A stretch of 64,000 bases of DNA, taken from positions 186,001-250,000 of the forward strand of contig QJNS01000101.1 in assembly GCA_004154925.1 (NCBI GenBank), written 5' to 3'. The position numbers and the translations under genes were made by a program. Below, in pieces: positions 1 through 12,200 of the stretch (its first letter is position 1; every line of letters starts with the position of its first letter). Under the pieces are notes generated by a model. That model saw only the letters and a list, made by a program, of their open reading frames with translations, had not been told where the DNA came from and ran no database searches. The stretch comes from Monosporascus cannonballus. Its lineage: Eukaryota > Ascomycota > Sordariomycetes > Xylariales.

Positions 1-3000
1 TAATTCGGATGCATTAATTATCAAAAAAATTTAAATACTTTTAATTCGAACGTTAATTTTTAGGTATAAGAAAAATAATAATATCGATTTCGAAACGATT
101 AATATTAAAATGCCGGACCTTCGTTTTATAGCTATATCCAGTTAGGCCGCCAACGAATGCCGAAAGTTAAAAATTCGCCTACGATAACGAGAAAATTATG
201 CGCGAAATTAATTATCTTAAAATTTTAATCTAAAAACAGTATTAAACAGTTAATTTCGACATCGTTCTATTTAAGAATTACGATATAATCTTAGGATTAC
301 TATAAATACGCTAGTAAAAATTTTTAATTAATAAAGCAACTGGCTAAGTAAAATTCGCTTTATATTCTATTAACAGACAAAAAATCAAAATTAAATTTTA
401 ACATTCAATCGAAAATAACGACAAATACAGGCATAAGAACACGATAGAAATCTTATTATCCAAAAAGACAAAATATAAGAAAAAATGGGTATCAGAAAAG
501 AATACGACATATTATTACTACTATTAAAACGAAACTAAAGCAACTAAATAACGATCTAAAGCAGCAGCTCCAAAAATTAAAAATTCTAACCAATATGCTA
601 CTATAATATTATTGATATAAGCAACTTTTCTAAAAAAAAAATTAATACAAAATTAAGAAAATATAACGAATAAAATTATAAGATAATTTTTAAAAAAAAG
701 ATTTTCGACAAAGTTTTACCTTATTTACAACTTTAGCGGAGACGAATTACGCATTTTTAAAAAAATATCTAAAAAATCGATTACAAAAAGGATAAATTCG
801 ACCTTCGAAATTATTTGCAGATTATCCAATATTCTTCGTACTAAAAAAGAACGAAAAATTACGACTTATAATTAACTATTAATAACTAAATAATATCATT
901 GTCAAAGATTAAATATTATTACCCCTGATTACAAAATAAAAATTCGACTTTACGGAATTAAATAAATCACGGCATTCGATCTTAAAGATAAATATAACCT
1001 TATTAGAATTAAAAAAAATACGAATAAAAAATAGCCTTTAAAACGAAATAGAAATTATTTAAGTATATAATTACGTTAATAAGATATACGAACGTATTAA
1101 TAATTTTCTAACGGATAATTAATTCTATGCTACGAAAATCCCTCGATATTTTCGTTATTTGCTATTTCGACGATATTTTTATTTTTTCAAAAACCAAAGA
1201 AATATATAAAATACGTTTATAAAGTTTTTCAAGTTTTATAAAACGTAAAACTGCTTATTAACACAGAAAAAAGTTAATTTTACGCATAAAAATGAAATAT
1301 CTAGAACATATTATTATCCTAAGATATATCAGAATAAACTTTAAAACAATTACTGTAATTATAGAATAATAAACGCCAACTACAGTTAAGAAAATATAGG
1401 TATTCCTTGGATTCGCCAACTATTACAAAAAGCTTATTCGAAACTTTAATAGGATAACCATATCCTTAATCAATCTTACGAAAAAAAAGAGAAAAAAATT
1501 CAGATAAACGTTTAAAATAAAAAAAGATTTTAAAAATTTAAAAATACGATTACTAACAAGCTAGTATTAATTATATACGATCCAGTACGCTTTATTATGC
1601 TAAAAACCGATATTTCGAGTTACGCGTTAGACGTAATAATCGGATAGCGAAATAATTAAGGCAAATTATACCTTATTATATTCTTTTTATACAAATTAAA
1701 AGAAGCCGAGCTTAAGTACGGTATTTCAAACAAAGAATTTATGGCTATTATTATGGCTTTTCGAAAGTTCAAGTACTTCCTAAAAGGAAGTTTGTATTAA
1801 GTTAAGGTTTATACAGATTATTAAAATCTTACTCGATTTACTACGACCAGAGAATTTATAAAATAATAACTTTATTACGCGAAAAAATTGACGAACTTCG
1901 ATTTCGTTATTATTTACAAAAAGGGGTCAGAAAACGGCAGAGCCGATATTTTAAATAAGTAACCAGATTTCGAAGAAAAATTGGCCAAAATTAGCTATAT
2001 AATTTTTGACATTATTATAAAAAGATATTTACACTCGCAACAGATTACGACAATTCGGGTAATATCTTTTAATATGCATCAGAAAATCCAGTAATACAAC
2101 TACGGTTTCACAAACGACTAAAAAACGGATAAAATACAAATTTTAGAAAAATACCAAAGGGACCTAGTACGAAATATATACGAACATCCGTTACATAGAT
2201 ATCCAGAGATCTACAAAACTCTAGAACGACTTTGACATATATATTTCTTTTTTAAAATAAAATCAACGATACAGAAAGTAATCCAATAATGCGATATTTG
2301 CGCCGGCACAAAAGCTCGATAACATAAACTATATAGAAAATTACAGCTATTACCGATTGCAAAACGACTATAGTACTTAGTCGTACTCGATTTTATTATT
2401 AAACTTCTTATATTAAAAGATTTAGTTATAAAAGTATATTACGATAATATTGTCGTAATCGTCGATTAATTTATAAATTTGTTTTATTTTCTACTATGTT
2501 ATAAGAATATAGACGCCGAACAAATAATATATATTTTCTTTAGATATATTTTTAATATATACGGATTATCAATGAAAATTAATTTCAATAAAGAATTAAT
2601 ATTTGTATTTAAGTTTTAATAAGGCCTTATAATATGAATCGGCCTAAATTATAAGTTATCTAGTATTTTTAAACCATAAATAAATAAATAAACAAAACGA
2701 ACGAATTAAACTTTGGAAACCTATTTTTAATATTATATTAATTACGAATAAAATAACTAGGTTAAAAAGCTATTTGTTACTTAATTAACATATAATACTA
2801 GCTATTACAAAAATATTAAGATAATGCCTGTAAACGTTGATTTTAGTTTTACTTTAAAAGTTTACAGAACAATATGTAACGATAATTGAATTAATATTAA
2901 AGTAATCTTTACATTAAAACAGCTACGATAATTAAATCAAAAAAAATACAACTGAAATTTGTACGTAATCAAATAAACAAATATTATAATTAAAAAGTTT

Positions 3001-3440
3001 AAAAGAATTAACTTTCGAAAAAGGAGAAATAGTTTTTTTAACTATAAAAAACATTCGAACAAAACGACCCCGCAAAAAACTCGATTTTAAATATATCGAT
3101 TTATATAAGATCGCCAAGAAAATCTTAGAAAATAATTACTAATTGGAATTTTTACCAAAAATTAAACTTGATTCAATTTTTAATATCTTTCTGTTCGAAT
3201 TAACGGCAAATACTATCGTAGTACGTAAAGGATAAAACGATATAGAAATAAAAAACAAATAATTATACGAAATGAAAAAAATTTTCGATATACGAAAAAA
3301 AACGGACTTAAAAAACACCTAAAAACTCGTAAAAAATCTTATAAACGTCTAACGTTTGCTAAAGAAGTTTTACTAATAACGTCGTTTAATATAATATCCT
3401 AGTTTACGTTTACGATAGGGTTTAAAAAATGAAATTATTC
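1..3440 (+). mobile_element. RIP-degraded Ty3/gypsy LTR retrotransposon (pol region)
   Basis: Reading across stop codons on the + strand gives a recognisable Ty3/gypsy pol in the expected order. Reverse transcriptase is at about 785-1060, with fragments like YPIFFVLKKNEKLRL followed by a degraded FDLKDKYNLIRI palm motif. RNase H lies at about 1725-1860 (NKEFMAIIMAFRKFKYF, then a TDY..NL remnant). The integrase zinc finger is near 2275-2320 (CDICAGTKA) and the integrase core follows to about 2700. A C-terminal KNIRTKRPRKKLD motif sits near 3045-3085, followed by the usual short tail to about 3210. The DNA is very AT-rich, and glutamine and tryptophan codons have become stops, which is the RIP signature. 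The left end lies outside the window, so the 5' LTR and most of gag are not seen; no 3' LTR of this copy was identified. It cannot be active. Confidence 0.88.
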
Positions 3441-3840
3441 GGAAAATGCGACGCAAAGTTCAATTTCTAAACGTTCGCGTTCCGCTTTCAAATAGTCGAC
3501 CTTTTCCTGCTTTTTTAATTTATTCAAGGATTAAAGGCCTCGGTTAACTATTTCTATATTCTTTTTGCGAAGAAAATCTTGTTAAATACGAAAACGTTCT
3601 AAACGAGATAACGTTTCGTTCAAGCGGTAAAATACTATTAATAATTTTTGACAAATATTACTAAAATACTGACGGGCGGAAGATTTTTTAACCGTAAACG
3701 TTTCATTTTTTTGTTGATATTCTTTAAAGATAAAAAAGAGATACCGGAACCGTCGTAATAACGTTTTTTGAGAATGCATTGCTAATAATGTATTACATTG
3801 TCCAACATAATGCATAAGTTATTAACGCGGAAACAGAGTA
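3440..3840 (-). pseudogene. RIP-degraded relic with a charged coiled-coil reading frame, probably transposon-derived
   Basis: On the minus strand a 77-codon open stretch (3815-3582) continues past stops into a lysine/glutamate-rich segment reading roughly KKQEKVDYLKAERERLEIE at about 3520-3460. The composition is less AT-extreme than the flanks. The orientation is opposite to the Ty3/gypsy relic, so it is probably a piece of a different element. Charged C-terminal coiled coils of this kind occur in pogo-like fungal transposases, but no transposase motif is visible and that identity is only a guess. Confidence 0.35.
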
Positions 3841-3959
3841 TATAGAGCATAATTTCAAAACCGGAATTAAAAACGAAACGAACTAAGGTTTCGCGTTTTT
3901 TCTTTTAATTAATACGTTTACGAGTCTTAATAATTCGGCTGGACATAATAATATATAAA

Positions 3960-4376
3960 TGTTACGGATCCTCAAGCGGGCCCGTTCTGGAGGCCCCAGG
4001 GCTGCAGGAGTGAAGACCCCACACTCTAGGTCACGTGACCTAGAGTGATTTAACTGATCTATTAGATCACATAGATCACCTTGATCTAGGTGATCTGACA
4101 GATCAAAGAGATCAGTAGCACACCAGCAGAATAGAGGGAGGTATAAGATTTCGGGTCTCCTATGTAGATAGCCACCTACTTAGTTTTCGCTCCTTAGCTA
4201 TCAATCTAAGCTCTTAGCCAGAGGCAACTGTACCGTTCTCTGATTGAGAGAGGAGTACCTTGAAATCTCCTTAACGAACACACTGGATCATTCTTCGCCC
4301 TATTGTTACCTGCAAATCAAGACCCTTTTCGGATACTGCTCATACCTCCAGGTGGATGTATGACAGGTTCGTTACA
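3960..4376. mobile_element. Solo LTR, 417 bp, with 5-bp target-site duplication
   Basis: The element starts TGTTACGGATCC and ends GGTTCGTTACA, giving the canonical TG...CA ends and short inverted termini (TGT-A/T-ACG). It is flanked by the identical pentanucleotide ATAAA at 3955-3959 and 4377-4381, a perfect 5-bp duplication of the kind left by Ty3/gypsy or Ty1/copia integrases. The composition is normal, unlike the extremely AT-rich, RIP-mutated DNA on both sides, so it inserted after the host element decayed, or escaped RIP as a single copy. No internal region is present, so recombination between two LTRs is inferred. It carries strong palindromes (see 4022-4047). Transcription direction cannot be assigned with confidence. 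Confidence 0.9.
4022..4047. repeat. 26-bp perfect palindrome centred on an E-box (CACGTG)
   Basis: Within the solo LTR, 13 bases from CACTCTAGG onward are followed immediately by their exact reverse complement, with CACGTG at the centre (4032-4037). A second, interrupted palindrome follows: 9-bp arms AGATCACCT (4073-4081) and AGGTGATCT (4088-4096) around a 6-bp spacer. In an LTR such sites are plausible binding sites for dimeric (bHLH-type) regulators or a hairpin; this is inferred. Confidence 0.8.
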
Positions 4377-4381
4377 ATAAA

Positions 4382-6590
4382 GAAAGAACTTACTAAAAAA
4401 ATCTTGAAAGCAAGATTTGGAAAAAGGAAAGATCGTATTATAATCTAATTAAGAGAGAGTTTCAGAAACGGTCACTTAGTAATCGAAATAGAACCTAAAT
4501 AAGTCGAAATTACGTAATATAGATCTAAAATAATTCAAAAGATTTAACGAAATTTATGTAATTATTCGATATGAATTCGAAAAAATTTAAAAGATCTAAC
4601 GGGATCTATAAAATGATATATACGCTTATTATTTTCATAATCTAAATAATTTTAGCTTGTAATAACAATTTGTTACCCAAAACGCCCTTGGTATTACGAG
4701 ACGTAATACGTTATTATATCTATTACTCAAACTTCTACGATACTTCTGTCAATATAAACTCGTACGACTAAGGTTTAATAGTTAGTTAAATCGCCTAGCC
4801 GTCACACACGCGCCAGTATAAATAACTATCTAGCAGCTAATTAGAAACGCCAGATGGAAATAAACTAATACACTTACTTCTTGGAATACGCTCTGCGATT
4901 AGTCGGAGATCACCTTACCCTAGCTCTCAGCTATCCATTATCTCACATTATTTTTTATATGGAAGTTATAAAGTTTTTAAATTTATTATATAAATAAAAA
5001 TTATTTTATATTTATAATTATATTGTTATAATAATTTTATATAATTTATTTAATATACGTATATTAACTTTTAATATTAATAAAATATACATAATTAATA
5101 ATTAAAATACATTTAAGTAATAATAATATAACAAATAAATATTATATAATTATAATCGTTCTAATATTATATTTGGCAGAAATAAGTTTACAAGTTATTT
5201 GCCTGTTTTATTATTACTATATATATTAATATATATTATTGCATATATTAATAATAACATCAGATATTATTAATATAAAATACTTTTTATAAACTTTAGA
5301 TTAAATTAATTAATATATAATAACACCGTAAATATTTTTAAAATCCTCTATTTAAAACTTTTAATTTTTTAAGAAAATAATGTAATATAAATATTTGATT
5401 ACAGTTAATTATTAAAAACAGTGAGCTTACACTTATTACTGTAAAGAAATAAAAGAACTAGCTACTCCGCTACATAATTTAAAAGATCAACAGTTTTAAT
5501 ATTAGGTATGTTGAAAGTCTTATCCGCGTTTAAGTAGAAAACGCTCCGAGGCCCATTTCGTTACAACTACTTACTTTAATTAATTTATAATATATATAAA
5601 TTAATAACATATTGAAACTGCTTAAACATTATTATTAAGCTGAAAAATATTAAAAATAGTTTAATATTATACGATTTTTTAAAAACAAAGTAAGATCTCT
5701 GTAAAAGGCTTCACCTGAGCGGTCTGCAATCAGTTGCCAATGAGAGTTTATTTTCTAGCCAAAGAGAAAAGAAAGGGAAGATGAAAATACAGTTGTGTGT
5801 GTTCGCATATAAGGCGCTGCGCTAGTGCTGCTTGGTACTGGCGTTTGTCCGGTGCTCTATAATAGGGCTCCATACAGCCCCATCACAATCTCAATAGCTA
5901 ATAATAAGACTTCAGTATTAAAGTTTATATATATAGCTTCTTTTGACTTATTGTCGAAAGAACTACGCTATACTGGCTTAAAATGCTTTATTTTCTAAAA
6001 AATAAATAATTTGAAATAAATATTTATATATTTTAATAGTATTAAATATTTGATATAAGCTGGTTTACATTTATTTTCATATTGTAATAATATATTAAAT
6101 TACAATAAAATATTTTTTCAATGTCTAAATTATTATTAATTTAATAATAAAAATTAAGGTTTTAAAAGATTACATATAACAAATATATGTAAGCAAGTAA
6201 TATAACACTAAAATTTATATGACATCATAGCCGTCAAAAGTAAATTAATAACTTATATATTTAGGTTTTTATTACTTTGTTTTCAATTTTCCATTTTATA
6301 TATATTAAAAATTGAGTTTTCGTGGAATTGGTTAAAATAAACGCTGCATATTTTTAATTATATTAATTTTTGTCAAAGTAACTAGTAAGTACTTATTTCA
6401 TAACTTAATTTTTAAAATAATCTTTTTGTTTTTTTAAATATATATATATATATAGGAGATTAATAAGAAAAATCAAAACCTTATATAATGTATAAATAAT
6501 GAATAACTACTTTACAAATATTAATGTCATGTTAATACCCTTTATGCTTTATTAATAATTGCAAAAATTCTATTAATTTTGCCATTACAA
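4382..6590. other. AT-rich, gene-free block (RIP-type relic DNA)
   Basis: No coding frame of any length is readable. 4382-4960 looks like further RIP-mutated transposon sequence. 4960-5690 and 5920-6590 are almost pure A/T with TATA-type runs. A short island of near-normal composition lies at about 5695-5915. The block ends abruptly at about 6590, where composition changes within a few tens of bases. Confidence 0.75.
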
Positions 6591-7715
6591 GGCTGTGCAG
6601 ACTCGGTTCGCCAGGGGCTCCTCGACGAGCGCATGAGCTCGAGATTGCGCAAGGGCGGCGCCAGTGGCAGCCAGCTTCAGTAATTGGAAACGCATCTTAA
6701 CTGCTCCCTGTCTCGGTCAGTTAACTGGTCGCTTTTAAATTCCGTTCCATAGGCGTGGAGATCACGGTTCGGGATGTCTGTAGGTGCAGATGTCGCGCCC
6801 AAATATATACTTGGCCGTTCACACTCCCTACGCGAACCACCTGAGTGGCTACCCAGAGGCTGGCTCCGAAGTAAGCCGTTCCCGGGACCGGCTGGGGCGA
6901 TCGCAACCGATCCACGGGGGCCAGGGGCCGGGTTTCGGGGCCTGACGAAAAACACGCCTTGGCACCGGTGCGCAGACACGTGGGGAATATGCGGTGTGGG
7001 CGAGCCGGTAGATTCCACTAGGAACACGATCCGGAACAAAGTCGTGTGTCTATCTCCCCTGGTCCATGAGGCTGTCCTGGGCTACCAACATACGGACTTC
7101 TATAATCAGCAAGGTACGCACTCTAGCTTAGGGCCAAAGTCCTCCTGGCCCCTGAATATCCAAAGGTCTAACCAGCCCTTGTCGAGTAATCTGGTTTCCA
7201 GCTGGAGGAGGCCTTGATGAAGACACTGCGAAGAATCCACTCGATATAATGGCTATGTGTGTTGAAAGTAGACTAAACGAGAAAACCCTGTGGACAAGCG
7301 CCTATTGTGGGATTTAATAAACCATTCGAGGCCGACGCCCTTGCTGCTTCTCAGTGGCTATCGGAGCGATTCCCAGGTTGATTTCTAAAGGACTGGATCG
7401 GTCTCTGGATCTCCATTTGCGTTTAGAGACGTCCCTTTAGAGATGATGTTTCAGGGGCGTCAGGGGCGCAGACGTTATAACCTGACAAGAACTACCGAAG
7501 GTTTGAGAGGTGCATCCCAGAGATGTATATCAGTAGCAGGGGCGCGAGCTCCTTATCATTGGGCGCCTCCCCGCTGCCCGCTTTACAAAGTGCCGTGTAC
7601 CTTCAACCAAGGTCCGAGGGCGTGCAAGAGTGCGTAGCCTCCGCCACAACTCTCCACCCTTCTCTTACTTCTCGGCCTCCTTTTCGGCCCCCTTTTCGAC
7701 GCTCTTGCCGGCCTT

Positions 7716-7998
7716 CTATTTCCTAAAACTGTTCTTACTCTCCTTTGCTATCTCGTCGCTCTTCTGCACTTCTGCCGCCTTCTCGTATTCTCTTCCTTGC
7801 ATAATGCTCATCTTCGAGCTTTTTATGCTTATTCACGATATTCTGGTGGACATCTGCTTGCTTGATGGCATTCGCTCGCTTCGCCCGGAAGAATTCTTTG
7901 GAGCCAGGCTGCAGCCCTTCTGCAGGGGGTTCGTCCCTTTCCCTCTCTCTTGGTGCGAACAGGTACCTGGCTGGATCATGCTCTGTTCTGCTGCCCAT
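7716..7998 (-). pseudogene. Possible frameshifted relic of a charged, Lys/Glu-rich protein
   Basis: From an ATG at 7998 the minus strand reads a hydrophilic sequence (for example PGSKEFFRAKRANAIKQADV, then VNKHKKLEDEHYARK). At about 7788-7798 coding character moves to the next frame, which continues EYEKAAEVQKSDEIAKESK and ends at a TAG at 7716. Protein-like composition that swaps frame at one point suggests a one-base indel in a former gene. The opposite strand has a longer open frame (7630-8082), but it is strongly hydrophobic and looks like the antisense of the charged protein. I recognise no family. The alternative is chance. Confidence 0.35.
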
Positions 7999-8344
7999 GT
8001 CAGGCGAAATGGTGAAGTAACGGTGAAGTACAGAGTGGACGGCAGAAGAAGAAGCCTGGAAGGTAGTTTGCTGTATAGGTAGTCAATAAATGACCATTAA
8101 TGCCTGCCCTTTCCGTGATAATTCGAGGGCGAAGCCTCTTGTATGCATGAAGCGCCCTTGCTAATGGGTCGCTGGGGCCCAAAAGGGGTTGTCCGCGTTA
8201 TCTTCTGACTACCATACTCGAGTTAGGTGCCGGAAATCGAACTATCTATCCGAATCGGTGATCCCGGGGATAGCGTTTCAAGACCATCATTTAGATCCAA
8301 TCCTTACAAGCCGAGAGTCTTTGCCTTTTCAGGTCCCCGAGGGT

Positions 8345-9240
8345 GTACGAACTTCTCATCTTCTTCGGTCGTAGAAGTAGCACCAGGTGAGCACAGCTAG
8401 AACTTGCAGCTGTACCCTCAACAAGAGCCGTCCGGTTCCCCTCATATTTGCGGCGCCGAACTTGTAGTGCCCCCGTCCGGCATGATTCATAACGTACTTG
8501 TGGGAAGTGCCGTCCTCGACTTCAAGCTTTCGGCAGACGTTAACTTTGTAGTGTAACCTCTTACGTTCCGGGCCGCCTCGAGAACATCCACGCAGTAAGC
8601 CCTCATGCCTTACATTGCCGTAAAAGCCTTCAGCGCTGACGCCAGTCAGTTACTATGTAGAAACAAGCGGGGACGGTAAAGACATGGCCAGCGCTGGCAA
8701 AGCATCCGTGGCTGTCTGGTTCGCAGCATAGCCCCCGTCGTGGGCGCGACGTTGGAGGCTTGTTTGAATAATCATCAAAGGTATAGTCCAGTCCCTCGTC
8801 AGCCCCCTCTGGTCTGCTCGCTAGACCAGAGGTGATAGTCCTGTTGGTCTTCCAAGGAGGCCCCGCCATCCAGCATCGTGTCCCCTGGAGATCACATTCC
8901 CTGTAGTGTTCGCGATATCGATCGATAGAGTGGTGTTATCCCCCTTCCTCGGGGTATTACTTGTCACTTGATATATCTCTTTTGTCTAAGACCTTCCCGA
9001 GCCTTGCCGTCTCGCGCTGGGACCCTGAACTGGTATTCTCCGGCCATGTTGAACACTGTACATGCCATTCCCTTTGATGTCGTCTGTGTAGAACCCAGTG
9101 ACAAGACCGGCCGTATTATGCACCGGCATGGATCTTGAGTGCCGCGTGCCGCCGATGGTTTTGATCTGGGACATCAGCATCTCAAGTGGTGGCGAGAAAT
9201 AGCACTTGACTGCTCTGCCGTGGGGCCTGGATATGAGACG
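8345..9240 (-). pseudogene. Possible multiply broken gene of unknown family
   Basis: Consecutive minus-strand fragments in different frames each read like ordinary protein. Around 9205-9050 is SPPLEMLMSQIKTIGG followed by LVTGFYTDDIKGNGMY. From about 9055 the next frame reads VFNMAGEYQFRVPARDGKAR. Around 8960-8870 is DNTTLSIDIANTTGNVISRG. Around 8520-8430 is EDGTSHKYVMNHAGRGHYK then FGAANMRG. No intron boundaries explain every frame change, so several small indels in one former gene of perhaps 250-300 codons is my reading. Nothing identifies the family. The evidence is only amino-acid texture and collinearity. Confidence 0.3.
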
Positions 9241-12200
9241 GGAAAGTGTTCGAGTCTATATACGGGGTTGGAGGGACATCGAGAAACGACGGAGTTACTG
9301 ACCAATCAGTCCGGCCAAGTGCCTATAGACCATCTCGAGGCCGCTGGGTGCCAAGGACACGCGGAGACGATTAGAAGGATATGTATGAGGGCGCACCTTG
9401 ACTTCTAAGTCGTTAAGACTGGAATGCTAGTTATATGAGTCAATCGAACCAGTAAAATGATCCTTTCTTTGACGAGATCGACAATAGCGGAGTCCTGCTG
9501 CATTCTCCTGCCCATATAGAGCGGCAAAGAAGAAAATGGGAAAGAACAGGGAAAGATCTCTGGCTACGACGGAAATACACTGCGTATTTTGCAGCGCTGT
9601 CGGCGGCTGGGAGCGTGGGTAGCTCATTGCAATGGGGATTCGGGATTCAGGACCTCGACATTACCTTTGCATGAACGAGGGCCGCGTGTTTTCCTCCTAT
9701 AAGCTTGGCCCTGCTTTTGAAAACACTTTAAGACTGCCCGACCGATTGTAGCATGGCCTCTCCCTGCGAAGGTACTCTATTTGGGTTAAAAAAAGGGGAG
9801 GGGGCAATAATCATGGTGACGATATCCCCGGCACAGTCTCAATATCGTAAATGGGAAAGGCGTATAAATCGAACTGTGTGCCTCGGATCACTATTCAGAT
9901 TTTCCAGTCTCGTCCTTGATATTGATGTATTATAAGCGCTGTTCCATCGTCGGGGCCATCAGTATTGGGCCTAGACAGAACTAACCCAGCATAGAACATC
10001 AGTCGCCGTCATGCAACCTCCAGGGAGCGAGAGAAGCTGCGGAAGTATGTTACGAATCATATACAGCTACAGGAACGTGGTTTATACGTAAAAGGATCAT
10101 GTTGTTGTAATAGTGTCTGTAAGGATCGTTATGACTTGCTGCATAAGCTGGAGGATAACTACGGTAGTATCGCGATGGCTTATCCGCACGCACTGGGTAG
10201 CTCTCGTAGGGCATTGCTGAAACTGACCACCGTACCCGTGCCATATTCAGATCTGCCGCTTCTATTCCTATCCGTTAAGGACGTTGCTGTTTGAATTTCG
10301 TGCTCTTCTGCACGCAAACTAGGATCACGATCCATATACTTGAGGAGAACGAGATGCAGTTCCCGTCTCGTAAAATTGCCGCCATAACTTTAAAATGATG
10401 AGCGCAAGCAGTCTTAAGGACGAGGTTGAATACTATAGATATGTACGGCGCAGTTGGGCGGCAGGTTTGTAATGGGGGCTCCATTGTCCGCCACGTGTAG
10501 TCATGGACCGATGTCACCATATGCCACGACCTAACGTACCTGACGGTCATCTGCAGCTTACCGGAATAGCAACCCCGGAGGTTCCCCCGTGCAGTCCATG
10601 GTGTAACATGGAATCTGTCTGGATCGTGTGACAGCCAGGACGAACTACCGAAGGATAAGACAAGTCTTCGGACATGTGCAAATCGTAGGGCCGGACTAGC
10701 TAATCAACCCTCGGCACTGACGCAAAGGGGATACGACCTTACAGGTAAGCATGAGAAGCCGTTGTCCTGATTGATTGATTACGCTCACGGATATTAAATT
10801 GGTTCGCCTGAAACCGTCGTACCGCTATTAATTTAATTAATATGGAGAGTTCCTAGACCACGGCGAGTATGGACTTTACTATGAAGATGGCGGTGCGCTG
10901 TCACGATAGCGCCAAGAACTTCGGCTATGTTACGCGGGGTACGCTTCGTGGGACAGACCATTCAAGGGGGCGACGACCCGCGAGGTACGGTTCTACGACT
11001 TTGCGATCCATACCCCCCGGTAGGGCTGCCAACGTGCTGTGCCTGTGCCACCGCAGAATGCATGCGGTCATTCTCGCAGCTGACGGGACTTCGCAGCCCA
11101 ACGCCGGAACGTCCCTAAAGACCCTGATACGAGAGACGACGAAAAGCGAGGCGACGGCTGGGACGGTTATCACGGGGCTAATAAATTCCCTCAATCAGGG
11201 GCCTCCAAACTTGCGGGTCGGTGGACGACCCATACAATTATGAAGTATGACCGGCCTTCCGGGGCCTCAGAAAGAATCGGCAGAACCAACCGCCTGGGGA
11301 GCCGCCGGCTTGCTGGTGAGCCTTCGGAAGCGACGCGTTTCGGCCGGTGGACCTTGCCACTCGATACATTTATCAGCGCCGATTTATTATTAGTGAAGCT
11401 GCCCTCGTCGTCGAGGTGTATTCGGGCGACGAGCTATGCCGGCTTAGGAATGGCCATCAATCTCAATCTTCCTGTCGTCATACCAAGTAGGGTTGTTTTG
11501 AAGATTCGCTACCCTGCAGAGACACAGACCAAGCCATGTGCCGAGACTGACCTCTAACAAGGAGAGTTGGGACGAAATGGTGAGTGAGTGATCCTCGAGC
11601 ACCCAATCACGGCTTTTCCGCGTCGAGCTAGAGAGATGTCCAAGCCACACAGATCAACCCGTGTATTGCCCGGTAGGGTTAGCGGCTCATCCCTAACCGC
11701 AGCAGCCTGTCGATTAAGGTATTCATCAGCCGAGCGCTAGCGCGCGCCGCTCAGCTACAGCTACCCGGGAGAACCACCCCTGTCTCCGCCTTGCCATTTG
11801 GGCTGACCGTTCTGGAAGGTAACTCGACGGTTTATTACGGAGAACGTATATCAGGACCGAGAAGGCTCAACGTCCTTACCCTCTGCCGCCATTCACCACG
11901 ACAACCCCTCGTCGCCCAGCAGGGGGTTACAGCGCTTTCCAGGCGCTACGGTAGGTATGTTGGATGCCTAAGGGAGTGGTAGTTCAGTAGCGCCTATAAT
12001 CCGCAGTGATTATTGCAGTTAGTGCAGTACAGGCTCCATATGTTAGAAACAATCGCCGCCATGATTAGTTTGCTTATGAATTATGTCGCGGCACATCATT
12101 ATTATTAGAAATAATACATCCAAATGTCTATAAAGTGTTAAATCCCATTAGTATCTCGGAAAAATTTTGCGGATGTTGCGGTTTATTAAATCGCGTTTCC

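Noticed and set aside
6774..7217. 147-codon + frame just right of the AT-rich block
   Set aside because: No family and no exon partners; an equally long minus frame overlaps it.
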